From assembly GCF_004016445.2 (NCBI RefSeq), contig NZ_SADT02000007.1, forward strand, positions 186,001 through 250,000: a stretch of 64,000 nt of DNA, read 5' to 3'. The notes beneath the pieces are model-generated. The model saw only the letters and a list, made by a program, of their open reading frames with translations. It had not been told where the DNA came from and ran no database searches. Position numbers and translations under genes: made by a program. Source of the stretch: Mesorhizobium sp. M2E.F.Ca.ET.219.01.1.1. GTDB taxonomy: Bacteria > Pseudomonadota > Alphaproteobacteria > Rhizobiales > Rhizobiaceae. Shown piece after piece: positions 25,449-33,933 of the stretch; position 1 is the stretch's first letter; every line of letters begins with the position of its first letter.

Positions 25449-28400
25449 TCACTCCGCCGCCGGCGCCAGCGGCCTGACCCTTGCCATCATCGAGCGCAGC
25501 ACGGCGGGCTTCACCGGCTTGTTGACGACCGGAATGTCGAGCTGGCTTGCGGCGGCGCGCACCTCGCTGGAGCGATCGGCGGTGACCAGCACGCAGGGCA
25601 GGTCCTGGCCGTAGGCGGCTCGCAGCCTGGCGATTGCATCGAGCCCGGTGCCGCCGTCGAGATGATAGTCTGCCAGCACGACGTCCGGCCTCGCCCTGCC
25701 GGGCAGCACGAGCTCTGCCGATCCCGAAGCCGTCTCGACACGGCAGCCCCAGCCTTCAAGCAGCAGCCGCATGCCGTCGAGGATGCGCGCGTCATTGTCG
25801 ATGCAGAGCACATTGAGCCCGGCAAGCGTCGATGCGGAGCGGGCCGGCGCCCTGCCGATCTCGCGCGGCGGCGCCGCGACTGCGGCGACCGGCAGGATGA
25901 CGGAAAAGCGCGTGCCTTTGCCTGGGTTGGAGAAAATGCGGATTTCGAGCCTCAGCACCCGGGCGATGCGGTCGACGATGGAGAGCCCCAGGCCAAGGCC
26001 TTCCGCTTCGCGCACGCCCTCATCGAGGCGCGTGAACTCATGGAAAACGGTGTTGAGCTTGTCGCCGGCGATGCCGATGCCGGTGTCGATCACCTGGATC
26101 TCGGCCAGCTCGCCGCGCCGCCGCACGCCGACCAAGATGCGGCCCTGGCGCGTGTATTTGATGGCGTTCGAGACCAGGTTCTGGATCAGCCGGCGCAGCA
26201 AATTGCGGTCGGTCATGACACCGAGCGAGGATGGGATGATCGTGAGCTCGAGCTTCTTTTCAGCGGCGAGCGGGCGAAAATCGTTGCCGATCTGGCTGAG
26301 CAGTCCGCCGAGGCTGAAGGCGGTGTCTTCCGGCTTCATGGCGCCGGCGTCGAGCCGCGAGATGTCAAGCACCGCGCCGAGGATGGTCTCGACCGATTCC
26401 AGCGAGGACTCGATGTTGACCGCCGCCTTGCCGGCAGGCCCCTTGCCGGCCTTCTCGATCAGCGACGAGCAATAGAGCCGGGCGGCGTTCAGCGGTTGCA
26501 GGATGTCGTGGCCGGCGGCGGCCAGGAAGCGCGTCTTGCCGAGATTGGCCTCCTCGGCCAGCATCTGCGCCTGCGCCAGTTCCTCGTTGACCCGGGTGAG
26601 CTCGATGGTGCGGGTCTTGACCCGCTGCTCCAGAGATTCATTGGCCCGCTTCAGCGCCAGGTCCTGCTCGACGCGGCCGGAGATGTCGGCATAGGTGGCG
26701 ACGATGCCGCCGTCGGGCATCGGGTTGGAGCGCAGCTCCAGGATGCGGCCGCTGGTCTTCAGCTCCATCTGCCATGGCCCGGCGAAGCTGGTTAGCCGGT
26801 TGAGCATCGTCACGCGCTGGTCGGCCGGAATATCGCCGCGTTCGGCGAGATGGCGCAGGATCCGGTCGAGCGACACGCCGACCTGGCCCATTTCGTCCGG
26901 CAGGTCGAACAGCAGCCGGTACTGCCGGTTCCAGCATATCAGCCGGAAATCGCGGTCGAAGACGGTGATGCCCTGCTCCATCTGGTCGAGCGCGATCTGT
27001 AAAAGGTCGCGATTGTGCTGCAGCGCTTCGGTGGCGTCGTCGAGCAGCTTGAAGGCATCCCTGGAATCGCGGTCGTTGCGGCGGAAGAGCAGCGACAGGA
27101 TCAGCCGCGCCGAGGAAGAGCCGACGGCGCTTGCCAGCAATTGCTCCGAGAAGCGGATGACATCCATGCTGGCTTGCTCCTTGCCGTGGAGCGAAACGCT
27201 TGCGCTCTTCTCGAAGGACTGGAAGGAGCGCTCCGTGCGCTCGACGCCGAGATAGCGCGAGATCGTGTCCTTGAGATCGTTGACGGTGACGGCGGTGCGA
27301 AACCGCCTGAGGCTTGGCATCGGGCCCGCCTCGCGCGGCACGAAGATCGCCGCCTGGATGCGCTCAAGCGGCACGGACGCGCGCGACAGCGACCCCAGCA
27401 TGAAGAACAGGGCGTTGACCGAGAGGCTCCACAGCACGCCATGGTTCAGCGGCTCGCCGACGGTGCCGAACAGCGCCTGTGGCCTCAGCGCCTCGAAGCC
27501 GAACAGCCCATGCACGACGATGTCGGAACCGGGCCCGGCGAGCGAAGGCAGAAGAAGCGTGTAACCCCAGACAGCGATGCCCGCGACCATGCCAAGCGCG
27601 GCGCCCCGGCCATTGGCGCGGCGCCAAATCAGACCGCCAATCAGCGCCGGCGCGAATTGTGCGATCGCCGCGAACGACATCAGGCCGATCGAGGACAGCC
27701 GCGCGCTGTTGGTGCTCTCGCGGTAATAGAGGAACGCGATGAACAGCAGGATGAAGATGGAAGCGCGCCGTACGTTGAGGATCAGCGTTGACCAGTCCTC
27801 GTTCTCGGAAGAACTGGTCTTGATCACGCGGCGCACGAACAGCGGGATGATGAGATCATTGGAGATCATGATCGACAGCGCGACGCTTTCGACGATCACC
27901 ATGGCGGTCGCCGCCGACAGGCCGCCGACGAAGGCGGCCATGGCGAGCACGTCATGGCCGCCGAGCAGCGGCAGCGACAGCACATAAAGGTCGCTGCTGG
28001 TCTTGGTGCCGACCAGCGACAGGCCGGCAAAGGCGATCGGCAGCACGAAGAGGTTGATCGCCACGAGATAGAGCGGGAACAGCCAGGTCGCCGTGCGCAG
28101 TTCGGCCTCGCTGCGGTTCTCGACGATGGTGACATAGAATTGCCGCGGCAGCATCAGGATGGCAAAGCCGCTCAAGGTGGTCAGCACCAGCCAGGTGGCT
28201 AAAGAGGTGTTGTAGCTCATCGCCTGGCGCACCTGACCGTTCGCGGCGAGCTTGGCGAACATATCGCCGGGGCCGCCGAAGATCAGGAACGTCACCATCA
28301 GGCCGATGGCTATGAATGCGGCGAGCTTCACCACGGTCTCGACTGCAACCGCCAGAACCAGCCCGTCCTGATGCTCCGTGGCGTCGGCGTGGCGCGTGCC

Positions 28401-28934
28401 GAACAGCACCGCGAACAGCGCCAAAAGCATCGCCACAACCAGCGAGATATCGCTGACGAACGGATCGAAAGAGGGCGGCGAGCCGGTATAGTGCTCGATC
28501 ATCAGGCTGACCGAGCCCGAGATTGCCTTGAGCTGCAGCGCGATATAGGGCACCGCGCCGATCGTGGCGATCAGCGTCGCGATCGCCGCGACGGTGAAGC
28601 TTTTGCCGTAGCGGGCGCCGAGAAAGTCGGCGATCGAGGTGATCTTCTCGCTTTTCGCCAGTCGGACCAGGCGGTTGAGCAGCGGGAAGCCGAACACGAA
28701 GACCAGCACCGGGCCGGTATAGATGCCGAGGAATTCGAGGCCGCGCTCGGAGGAAAGGCCGACCGAGCCGAAGAAGGTCCAGGAGGTGCAGTAGATGGCC
28801 AGGCTGAGCGCATAGATGAACGGCCTCGCCCGGCCGAGCCCAGTGGCGACGGCACGCCGGTCGCCGACACTGGCAATGGCGAAAAGCAGCGTCACATAGG
28901 CGATCGCGATGATGACGACGAACCAGCCTTGCAC
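25449..28934 (-). CDS. Sodium/solute symporter-like hybrid histidine kinase, CrbS/PrlS-like
   Basis: The 1161-residue membrane sensor has an SLC5-type symporter domain of about 13 helices (residues 1-500), then a linker and a PAS domain (about 640-750). A coiled coil leads into a HisKA domain with H809 in GHDILQPL. The HATPase shows NAIKYT, DTGIGI and GLGLGLSI, and a C-terminal receiver has its aspartate in VLADYHLDGG (near 1088). Length and order match CrbS, which controls acetate use, and Brucella PrlS. GTG at 28934 follows a GGAGG site. The frame runs open to 29723, antisense to mscL, but that extension is spurious. The NarL-type regulator at 21.9 kb is the likely partner. Confidence 0.88.
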   Translation of the reverse strand: MQGWFVVIIAIAYVTLLFAIASVGDRRAVATGLGRARPFIYALSLAIYCTSWTFFGSVGLSSERGLEFLGIYTGPVLVFVFGFPLLNRLVRLAKSEKITSIADFLGARYGKSFTVAAIATLIATIGAVPYIALQLKAISGSVSLMIEHYTGSPPSFDPFVSDISLVVAMLLALFAVLFGTRHADATEHQDGLVLAVAVETVVKLAAFIAIGLMVTFLIFGGPGDMFAKLAANGQVRQAMSYNTSLATWLVLTTLSGFAILMLPRQFYVTIVENRSEAELRTATWLFPLYLVAINLFVLPIAFAGLSLVGTKTSSDLYVLSLPLLGGHDVLAMAAFVGGLSAATAMVIVESVALSIMISNDLIIPLFVRRVIKTSSSENEDWSTLILNVRRASIFILLFIAFLYYRESTNSARLSSIGLMSFAAIAQFAPALIGGLIWRRANGRGAALGMVAGIAVWGYTLLLPSLAGPGSDIVVHGLFGFEALRPQALFGTVGEPLNHGVLWSLSVNALFFMLGSLSRASVPLERIQAAIFVPREAGPMPSLRRFRTAVTVNDLKDTISRYLGVERTERSFQSFEKSASVSLHGKEQASMDVIRFSEQLLASAVGSSSARLILSLLFRRNDRDSRDAFKLLDDATEALQHNRDLLQIALDQMEQGITVFDRDFRLICWNRQYRLLFDLPDEMGQVGVSLDRILRHLAERGDIPADQRVTMLNRLTSFAGPWQMELKTSGRILELRSNPMPDGGIVATYADISGRVEQDLALKRANESLEQRVKTRTIELTRVNEELAQAQMLAEEANLGKTRFLAAAGHDILQPLNAARLYCSSLIEKAGKGPAGKAAVNIESSLESVETILGAVLDISRLDAGAMKPEDTAFSLGGLLSQIGNDFRPLAAEKKLELTIIPSSLGVMTDRNLLRRLIQNLVSNAIKYTRQGRILVGVRRRGELAEIQVIDTGIGIAGDKLNTVFHEFTRLDEGVREAEGLGLGLSIVDRIARVLRLEIRIFSNPGKGTRFSVILPVAAVAAPPREIGRAPARSASTLAGLNVLCIDNDARILDGMRLLLEGWGCRVETASGSAELVLPGRARPDVVLADYHLDGGTGLDAIARLRAAYGQDLPCVLVTADRSSEVRAAASQLDIPVVNKPVKPAVLRSMMARVRPLAPAAE

Positions 28935-28980
28935 GGCCCGCGCTTCCTCCCTGGCCGGTCTCCCATCCGGCCTGCCCAAC

Positions 28981-29025
28981 CAATTCCGGGCAAAATTACC
29001 AGGCGATTTGCCGTCCGGAATTGCG
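28981..29025. repeat. AATTCC...GGAATT palindromic repeat, copy 3, in a 340-bp gap
   Basis: CAATTCCGG and CCGGAATTG form the outer stem, and the inner part has diverged from the other copies. The segment after it (GCGTCAGAACAAATACC) resembles the tail of copy 4. It lies between the divergent kinase and mscL genes. The rest of the gap, to 29276, holds no gene I can support. It includes an A/T-rich run near 29180-29205 that may carry the mscL promoter. Confidence 0.75.
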
Positions 29026-29276
29026 TCAGAACAAATACCCAAGCGGCCGGGCATTTCGATGAAACGCTCGACCGCCCTGACGCAACCACAGCTCGGGGCC
29101 CAAGTCCATCGCGGCTTTCGGCGCATATGCGGCCGATGACGAAGCGTAGCACAAACCGGTGCCTCCGCTGTTTTTCCGGTTTTGCAACCGGGGGTTTTTG
29201 TTATTGTGGGCTGGGGCCAGCGCCGAAGGACAATCGGTGAGGCGGCAGCGCGGCCCGTCACGGCAAGGAGGGTCGA

Positions 29277-29699
29277 ATGCTGAAAGAATTCCAGGAGTTC
29301 ATTTCCAAGGGCAATGTGATGGACCTGGCCGTCGGCGTCATCATCGGCGCCGCCTTCGGCAAGATCGTTGATTCGCTGGTCAACGACATCATCATGCCGA
29401 TCGTCGGCGCGATTTTCGGCGGGCTGGACTTCAACAATTACTTCTTCGGGCTGTCCTCGAACGTCCATTCGGCCGCATTGGCCGATGCCAAGAAAGAGGG
29501 CGCCGTCTTCGCCTATGGCAGCTTTATCACTGTGGTGCTGAATTTCCTGATCCTTGCCTTCATCATCTTCCTGATGGTCAAGGCGGTGAACAATCTGCGC
29601 AAGCGGCTTGAGCGCGAAAAGCCTGCCGCTCCCGCGGCTCCGCCGCCAGCCGACGTGCAGCTTTTGACCGAAATCCGCGACCTGCTCGCCAAGAAGTAA
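29277..29699 (+). CDS. mscL: Large-conductance mechanosensitive channel
   Basis: MscL is a homopentameric inner-membrane pore that opens under membrane tension to release solutes after osmotic downshock. The 140-residue protein is full length. It has the N-terminal amphipathic helix (MLKEFQEFISKGNVMDLAVGV), TM1 with the glycine-rich gate (GVIIGAAFGKIV), TM2 (VVLNFLILAFIIFLMVKAVN) and a C-terminal helix after a Pro/Ala-rich linker. GGAGG about 7 bases upstream supports the start. A strong terminator follows. Confidence 0.96.
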   Translation: MLKEFQEFISKGNVMDLAVGVIIGAAFGKIVDSLVNDIIMPIVGAIFGGLDFNNYFFGLSSNVHSAALADAKKEGAVFAYGSFITVVLNFLILAFIIFLMVKAVNNLRKRLEREKPAAPAAPPPADVQLLTEIRDLLAKK

Positions 29700-29721
29700 C
29701 GCAGAGTGGGCCCTCTGGACC

Positions 29722-29756
29722 AAAACCCCGGCTCCAGGCGGCCGGGGTTTTTCGTT
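29722..29756 (+). terminator. Intrinsic terminator of mscL
   Basis: AAAACCCCGGC and GCCGGGGTTTT form an 11-bp stem with an 8-nt loop, followed by a T-rich run (TTTTTCGTTT). It starts 22 bp after the mscL stop and precedes the aminotransferase gene. The A-rich 5' flank means it could also work in the other direction. Confidence 0.85.
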
Positions 29757-29800
29757 TAGCGATCTGATAAGAGCGCTGACGACACGAACACGGATTTGCC

Positions 29801-30967
29801 ATGACCATTATCGAGACCTTGCGCGCCGAAGCCCGCGCCGCACCCGAAAGCGGCATCGTCGCCGTCATCAACCATGGCCGCCTGCGCGAAGGGCTGATCC
29901 CGCTCTGGGCCGGCGAGGGCGATCTGCCGACGCCTTCCTTCATCAGCGATGCCGCTGCCCGCGGGCTCGCCAGTGGCGAGACCTTCTACACCTGGCAGAA
30001 AGGCGTTCCCGAGCTCCGGCAGGCGCTCGCGCGCTACTACGCCAGGCATTTCGGCAAGATCTTCGCCGAGGAGGAGTTCATCGTCACCGGATCCGGCATG
30101 CATGCCATCCAGCTGGCCATCGACGCCATCGCCGGCAGCGGCGACGAGGTGATCTACCTCTCTCCCGCCTGGCCGAATTTCGCCGCCGCCGCCGGCGTGG
30201 CGGGCGCCGTGCCGGTGCCGGTCACGCTCGACCAGTCCGGCAATGGCTGGTCCTGCGACGTCGACAAGATCGCCTCCGCGATCACGCCGCGCACGAAGCT
30301 GTTGTTCATCAACACGCCGTCCAACCCGACCGGCTGGACGGCCGACAAGGAAACGCTCCAGGCGATCCTCGATCTTGCCCGCGCAAAGGGCCTATGGATG
30401 ATCGCCGACGAGATCTATTCGCTGTTCCACTATGGCCATGGCCGCGCGCCGTCCTTCCTCGACATCGCCACGGCCGAGGACCGTATCCTGTTCGTCAACA
30501 GTTTTTCCAAGAACTGGGCGATGACCGGCTGGCGCGTGGGCTGGATCAAGACCCATCCAGCCTTGCAGCAGGTGTTCGAGAACCTGATCCAGTACTCGAC
30601 CTCGGGCGTCGCGCAGTTCATGCAGCGCGGCGCTGTCGCCGCCCTCGACGAGGGCGACGGCTTCATCACCGAACAGGTGGAGCGCGCGCATGCCGCGCGC
30701 GATCTGGTCTGCGATATACTGGGCGAAACCGGCAAGGCGCGTTTCACCGTGCCGCAGGGCGCCTTCTACCTGTTCTTCAGGGTCGACGGTCTCACCGATT
30801 CTCGAAAAGCCGCCTTCGACATCGTCGACAATGCCAATGTCGGCCTGGCGCCGGGCACCGCCTTCGGTCCCGGCGGCGAGAGCTTCCTCAGACTATGCTT
30901 CCACCGCCGCCTCGATCAGCTCGAGGAAGCGGCGCATCGCCTGGCGAAGTGGATGAAGACTGTGTAG
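29801..30967 (+). CDS. Class I/II pyridoxal phosphate aminotransferase
   Basis: The 388-residue protein is a fold-type I aminotransferase of the aspartate aminotransferase family. It has GEGDLPTP near residue 38, the PLP-phosphate loop GSGMHAIQ, NTPSNPTGW near 170, DEIYSLFHY (Asp and Tyr contacting the cofactor) and the PLP lysine in SFSKNWAMTGWR (near 233). The carboxylate-binding Arg lies in SFLRLCF at the end. Several such enzymes transaminate aromatic or branched amino acids, and the substrate cannot be fixed here. It stands alone between a terminator and a repeat cluster. Confidence 0.85.
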   Translation: MTIIETLRAEARAAPESGIVAVINHGRLREGLIPLWAGEGDLPTPSFISDAAARGLASGETFYTWQKGVPELRQALARYYARHFGKIFAEEEFIVTGSGMHAIQLAIDAIAGSGDEVIYLSPAWPNFAAAAGVAGAVPVPVTLDQSGNGWSCDVDKIASAITPRTKLLFINTPSNPTGWTADKETLQAILDLARAKGLWMIADEIYSLFHYGHGRAPSFLDIATAEDRILFVNSFSKNWAMTGWRVGWIKTHPALQQVFENLIQYSTSGVAQFMQRGAVAALDEGDGFITEQVERAHAARDLVCDILGETGKARFTVPQGAFYLFFRVDGLTDSRKAAFDIVDNANVGLAPGTAFGPGGESFLRLCFHRRLDQLEEAAHRLAKWMKTV

Positions 30968-30987
30968 CCGAGCCGTCGATTGAAACT

Positions 30988-31162
30988 CGCTCCGGTGAGT
31001 CAGCCGGTGTGACTTTCGAGAACCGGAGCGCAGCGGACATTCAGGTCCGTGAGCACGCGCATGACCCCGAAGATCGGATTCGATCTTCGGAAAGGATCAT
31101 GCGCCAAATTGAAATTGCTACAGCGTCCTTTGCGCGTCCGAAATGGACGCGCGGCGCTGTAG
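30988..31162. repeat. Cluster of three palindromic repeats
   Basis: Three hairpins fill the gap between the aminotransferase and hemA. The first is CGCTCCGGT/ACCGGAGCG (30988-31030). The second is CCGAAGATCG-GATT-CGATCTTCGG inside a GCGCATGA...TCATGCGC outer pair (31057-31104). The third is CTACAGCG/CGCTGTAG enclosing GCGCGTCC/GGACGCGC (31118-31162). All resemble dispersed intergenic palindromes of rhizobial genomes. No gene is present. Confidence 0.8.
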
Positions 31163-31213
31163 AAGCGCAGAAAGTTGCAGCGGATGGCCGCCGGAGTAGA
31201 GCTTAAAACGGCT

Positions 31214-32491
31214 TCAGCCGCCTGACTTCGGAACAAGCAGCGGAATGATGCGGTCGGTCTTGGCGACGGCGGGACGGCCTGAGCCGGCATAGGGGATGCC
31301 GAGCGCATCCCAGGTCTCGACCAGCGCATCCTGCAGTTCGGCGATCAGCGCGTCCGAATGGAACGGTGTGGGCGTGATGCGCAGCCGCTCGGTGCCGCGC
31401 GGCACCGTCGGATAGTTGATCGGCTGGATATAGATGCCGTGCACGCCAAGCAGGCGGTCGCTCGCCATCTTGCAAAGCTCGGGGTCGCCGACCAGCACCG
31501 GCACGATATGGGTGGCCGATTCCATCACCGGCAGGCCGGCCGCGGCAAGCACCTGCTTGGTGCGCGCCGCCTGGCGCTGCTGCGCGTCGCGCTCGGCCTG
31601 CGAGCGCTTGAGATGACGGATCGAGGCGGTGGTGGCGACGGCAATCGCCGGCGGCAGCGCGGTGGTGAAGATGAAACCCGGCGCGTAGGAGCGCACCGCG
31701 TCGATCACGGCGCTGGTGCCGGTGATGTAGCCGCCGAGCGTGCCGAAGGCCTTGGCCAGCGTGCCCTGGATGATGTCGATGCGGTCGGCCAGGCCCTCGC
31801 GCTCGGTGATGCCGCCGCCGCGCGGTCCGTACATGCCCACCGCATGCACCTCGTCGATATAGGTCATGGCGTTGTAGCGCTCGGCCAGCTCGACGATCTC
31901 TCTGATCGGCGCGATGTCGCCGTCCATCGAATAGACGCTCTCGAACACGATCAGCTTGGCGCGCTCGCGGCCCGCTGCCTGAAGCAGGCTTTCCAGATGC
32001 GCGACGTCGTTGTGGCGGAAGATCTTCTTTTCCGCGCCCGAGCGGCGCACGCCCTCGATCATCGAGGCATGGTTGAGCTCGTCGGAGAGCACCAGGCAGT
32101 TGGGCAAAAGCCTGGCGATGGTCGAGATCGAGGCCTCGTTGGAGACGAAGCCGGAGGTGAAGACCAGCCCTGCCTCCTTGTCATGCAGGTCGGCGAGCTC
32201 CTGCTCGAGCTCGACCAGCGGGTTGGAGGTGCCGGAGATGTTGCGGGTGCCGCCGGCGCCCGAGCCCATCCTGCCGGCAGCGGTCTGGAAGGCGGCGATC
32301 ACATCCTCGTTCTGGCCCATGCCGAGATAGTCGTTGGAGCACCAGACGGTGATTTCCTGGGCGCGGCCGTTGGAACGCCAGATGGCGCGCGGGAACTTGC
32401 CCACCATGCGCTCGAGGTCGGCGAAGACACGGTAGCGCCGCTCCGCGTGGAGCTGGTCGATCGCATCCTCGAAGAACCGCTGGTAATTCAT
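31214..32491 (-). CDS. hemA: 5-Aminolevulinate synthase
   Basis: ALAS condenses glycine with succinyl-CoA to 5-aminolevulinate, the first step of haem synthesis by the Shemin route used in alphaproteobacteria. The 425-residue PLP enzyme shows CSNDYLGMG (51-59), GSGAGGTRNISGT (77-89), DELNHASMIEG (137-147), YIDEVHAVG (211-219) and the Schiff-base K247 in GTLAKAFG. The ATG at 32491 follows GGGAAG; an upstream ATG at 32554 adds 21 unconserved residues. In rhizobia this gene supplies haem for leghaemoglobin-associated symbiosis as well as for respiration. Confidence 0.97.
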   Translation of the reverse strand: MNYQRFFEDAIDQLHAERRYRVFADLERMVGKFPRAIWRSNGRAQEITVWCSNDYLGMGQNEDVIAAFQTAAGRMGSGAGGTRNISGTSNPLVELEQELADLHDKEAGLVFTSGFVSNEASISTIARLLPNCLVLSDELNHASMIEGVRRSGAEKKIFRHNDVAHLESLLQAAGRERAKLIVFESVYSMDGDIAPIREIVELAERYNAMTYIDEVHAVGMYGPRGGGITEREGLADRIDIIQGTLAKAFGTLGGYITGTSAVIDAVRSYAPGFIFTTALPPAIAVATTASIRHLKRSQAERDAQQRQAARTKQVLAAAGLPVMESATHIVPVLVGDPELCKMASDRLLGVHGIYIQPINYPTVPRGTERLRITPTPFHSDALIAELQDALVETWDALGIPYAGSGRPAVAKTDRIIPLLVPKSGG

Positions 32492-32771
32492 GTCGACTTC
32501 CCAATTTTGCGGCGGATCATAGTCACTGCCCCATGCCGCGTCCACCGAACCCAACCGGTCAAAATGCCACGCCTTTGCCCTGTTCCTAACGATGCCGGAT
32601 CGTGGCCTATTCCCCGGGGTGTGAACGAGCTTTGTTTCAGTACGATGCCTCGGACGGGAGAAACTATTACGGGTTTAACATTTAGGGGGAGGATAAAGGG
32701 CTTGCGGCGGGGTTTCCAGCACGGGGGCTGTTGAGACAGTTTCCGATAAATCTTGATCAGCGAGGTAGAAG

Positions 32772-33767
32772 ATGACGGTTTTGGTGACGGGTGGTGCCGG
32801 TTATATCGGCAGCCATATGGTCTGGGAGTTGCTGGATGCCGGCGAGAGCGTCGTGGTGCTCGACCGGCTTTCCACCGGTTTCGAATGGGCGGTCGCCCCG
32901 GAAGCAAAGCTCGTTGTCGGCGACGTCGCCGACCGTGACCTGGTCGGCCGGATCATCCGCGAAAACAAGGTCGACGCCATCATCCACTTCGCCGGCTCGA
33001 TCGTGGTGCCGGAATCGGTCGCCGATCCGCTCGGCTATTACGAGAACAACACCTGCAAGACCCGCACGCTGATCGAGACAGCCGTGCGCGAGGGCGTGCC
33101 GCATTTCATCTTCTCTTCCACCGCCGCCGTCTATGGCGGCGCCGGGCTGGAGCCGGTGCGCGAGGATGCCCGCCTTGCGCCGGAATCGCCCTATGGCCTC
33201 TCCAAGCTGATGAGCGAATGGATGCTGCGCGACGCGGCGCTCGCGCACGACATCCGCTATACGGCGCTGCGCTATTTCAACGTCGCCGGCGCCGACCCGA
33301 AGGGCCGCACCGGGCAGTCGACGCCCGGCGCCACGCATCTCATAAAGGTTGCCTGCGAGACCGCGCTCGGCAAACGCCCCTTCATGCAGGTCTTCGGCAC
33401 CGATTATCCGACGCCGGACGGCACCTGCATGCGCGACTACATCCATGTCAGCGATTTGGCCGCCGCGCACCGGCTGGCGCTGCAGCGGCTGCGTGCCGGC
33501 GGCACGAGCCTCGTCGCCAATTGCGGCTACAGCCACGGCTATTCGGTGCTGGAAGTGATCGACAGCGTTCGACGCGCCTTCGGTCATGATTTCGATGTCC
33601 GCATGGGGGATCGCCGGCCGGGCGACGCCGCCGCCGTGGTCGCCAATTCCGAGCTTGCCCGCAAGGAGCTCGGCTGGACGCCGCAGCGCGACGATCTCGA
33701 CCTGATCGTCAACGATGCGCTGGCCTGGGAGCGTATCCTGACGGGCAAGAATTCCGTGAGAAGCTGA
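32772..33767 (+). CDS. galE: UDP-glucose 4-epimerase
   Basis: GalE interconverts UDP-glucose and UDP-galactose, feeding exopolysaccharide, lipopolysaccharide and galactolipid synthesis (called exoB in some rhizobia). The 331-residue SDR protein has the NAD-binding GGAGYIGS (7-14), FSSTAAVYG, the catalytic YGLSK pair Y141/K145, and the YFNVAGADP segment. GAGG lies a few bases upstream of the start. A palindromic repeat begins on the base after the stop codon. Confidence 0.94.
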   Translation: MTVLVTGGAGYIGSHMVWELLDAGESVVVLDRLSTGFEWAVAPEAKLVVGDVADRDLVGRIIRENKVDAIIHFAGSIVVPESVADPLGYYENNTCKTRTLIETAVREGVPHFIFSSTAAVYGGAGLEPVREDARLAPESPYGLSKLMSEWMLRDAALAHDIRYTALRYFNVAGADPKGRTGQSTPGATHLIKVACETALGKRPFMQVFGTDYPTPDGTCMRDYIHVSDLAAAHRLALQRLRAGGTSLVANCGYSHGYSVLEVIDSVRRAFGHDFDVRMGDRRPGDAAAVVANSELARKELGWTPQRDDLDLIVNDALAWERILTGKNSVRS

Positions 33768-33811
33768 GCAATTCCAGGAAAAGTGTGTAGCGGTTTTCCG
33801 TCCGGAATTGC
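33768..33811. repeat. GCAATTCC...GGAATTGC palindromic repeat, copy 4
   Basis: Almost identical to copy 1: outer stem GCAATTCC/GGAATTGC, inner stem GGAAAA/TTTTCC, loop GTGTGTAGCGG. It starts immediately after the galE TGA. The hairpin could stabilise or end galE mRNA, as REP elements do. Confidence 0.9.
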
Positions 33812-33933
33812 GTCAAGACAAAAAGTCCAGCTGTTGGGCCAAGGACTCGTCCGGCGCTTTTAGAAGCGGTATTGAGCCTCATGCGGCGGTGCGCGTTGGC
33901 GCGCGCCGCCGCTATGATGCTTGAGGGGACGGC

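Noticed and set aside
25449..29723. A single 1424-codon open frame joining the hybrid kinase with sequence antisense to mscL
   Set aside because: The part beyond 28934 is antisense to mscL, has no family match, and crosses a repeat. The kinase has its own GTG start with a ribosome binding site.
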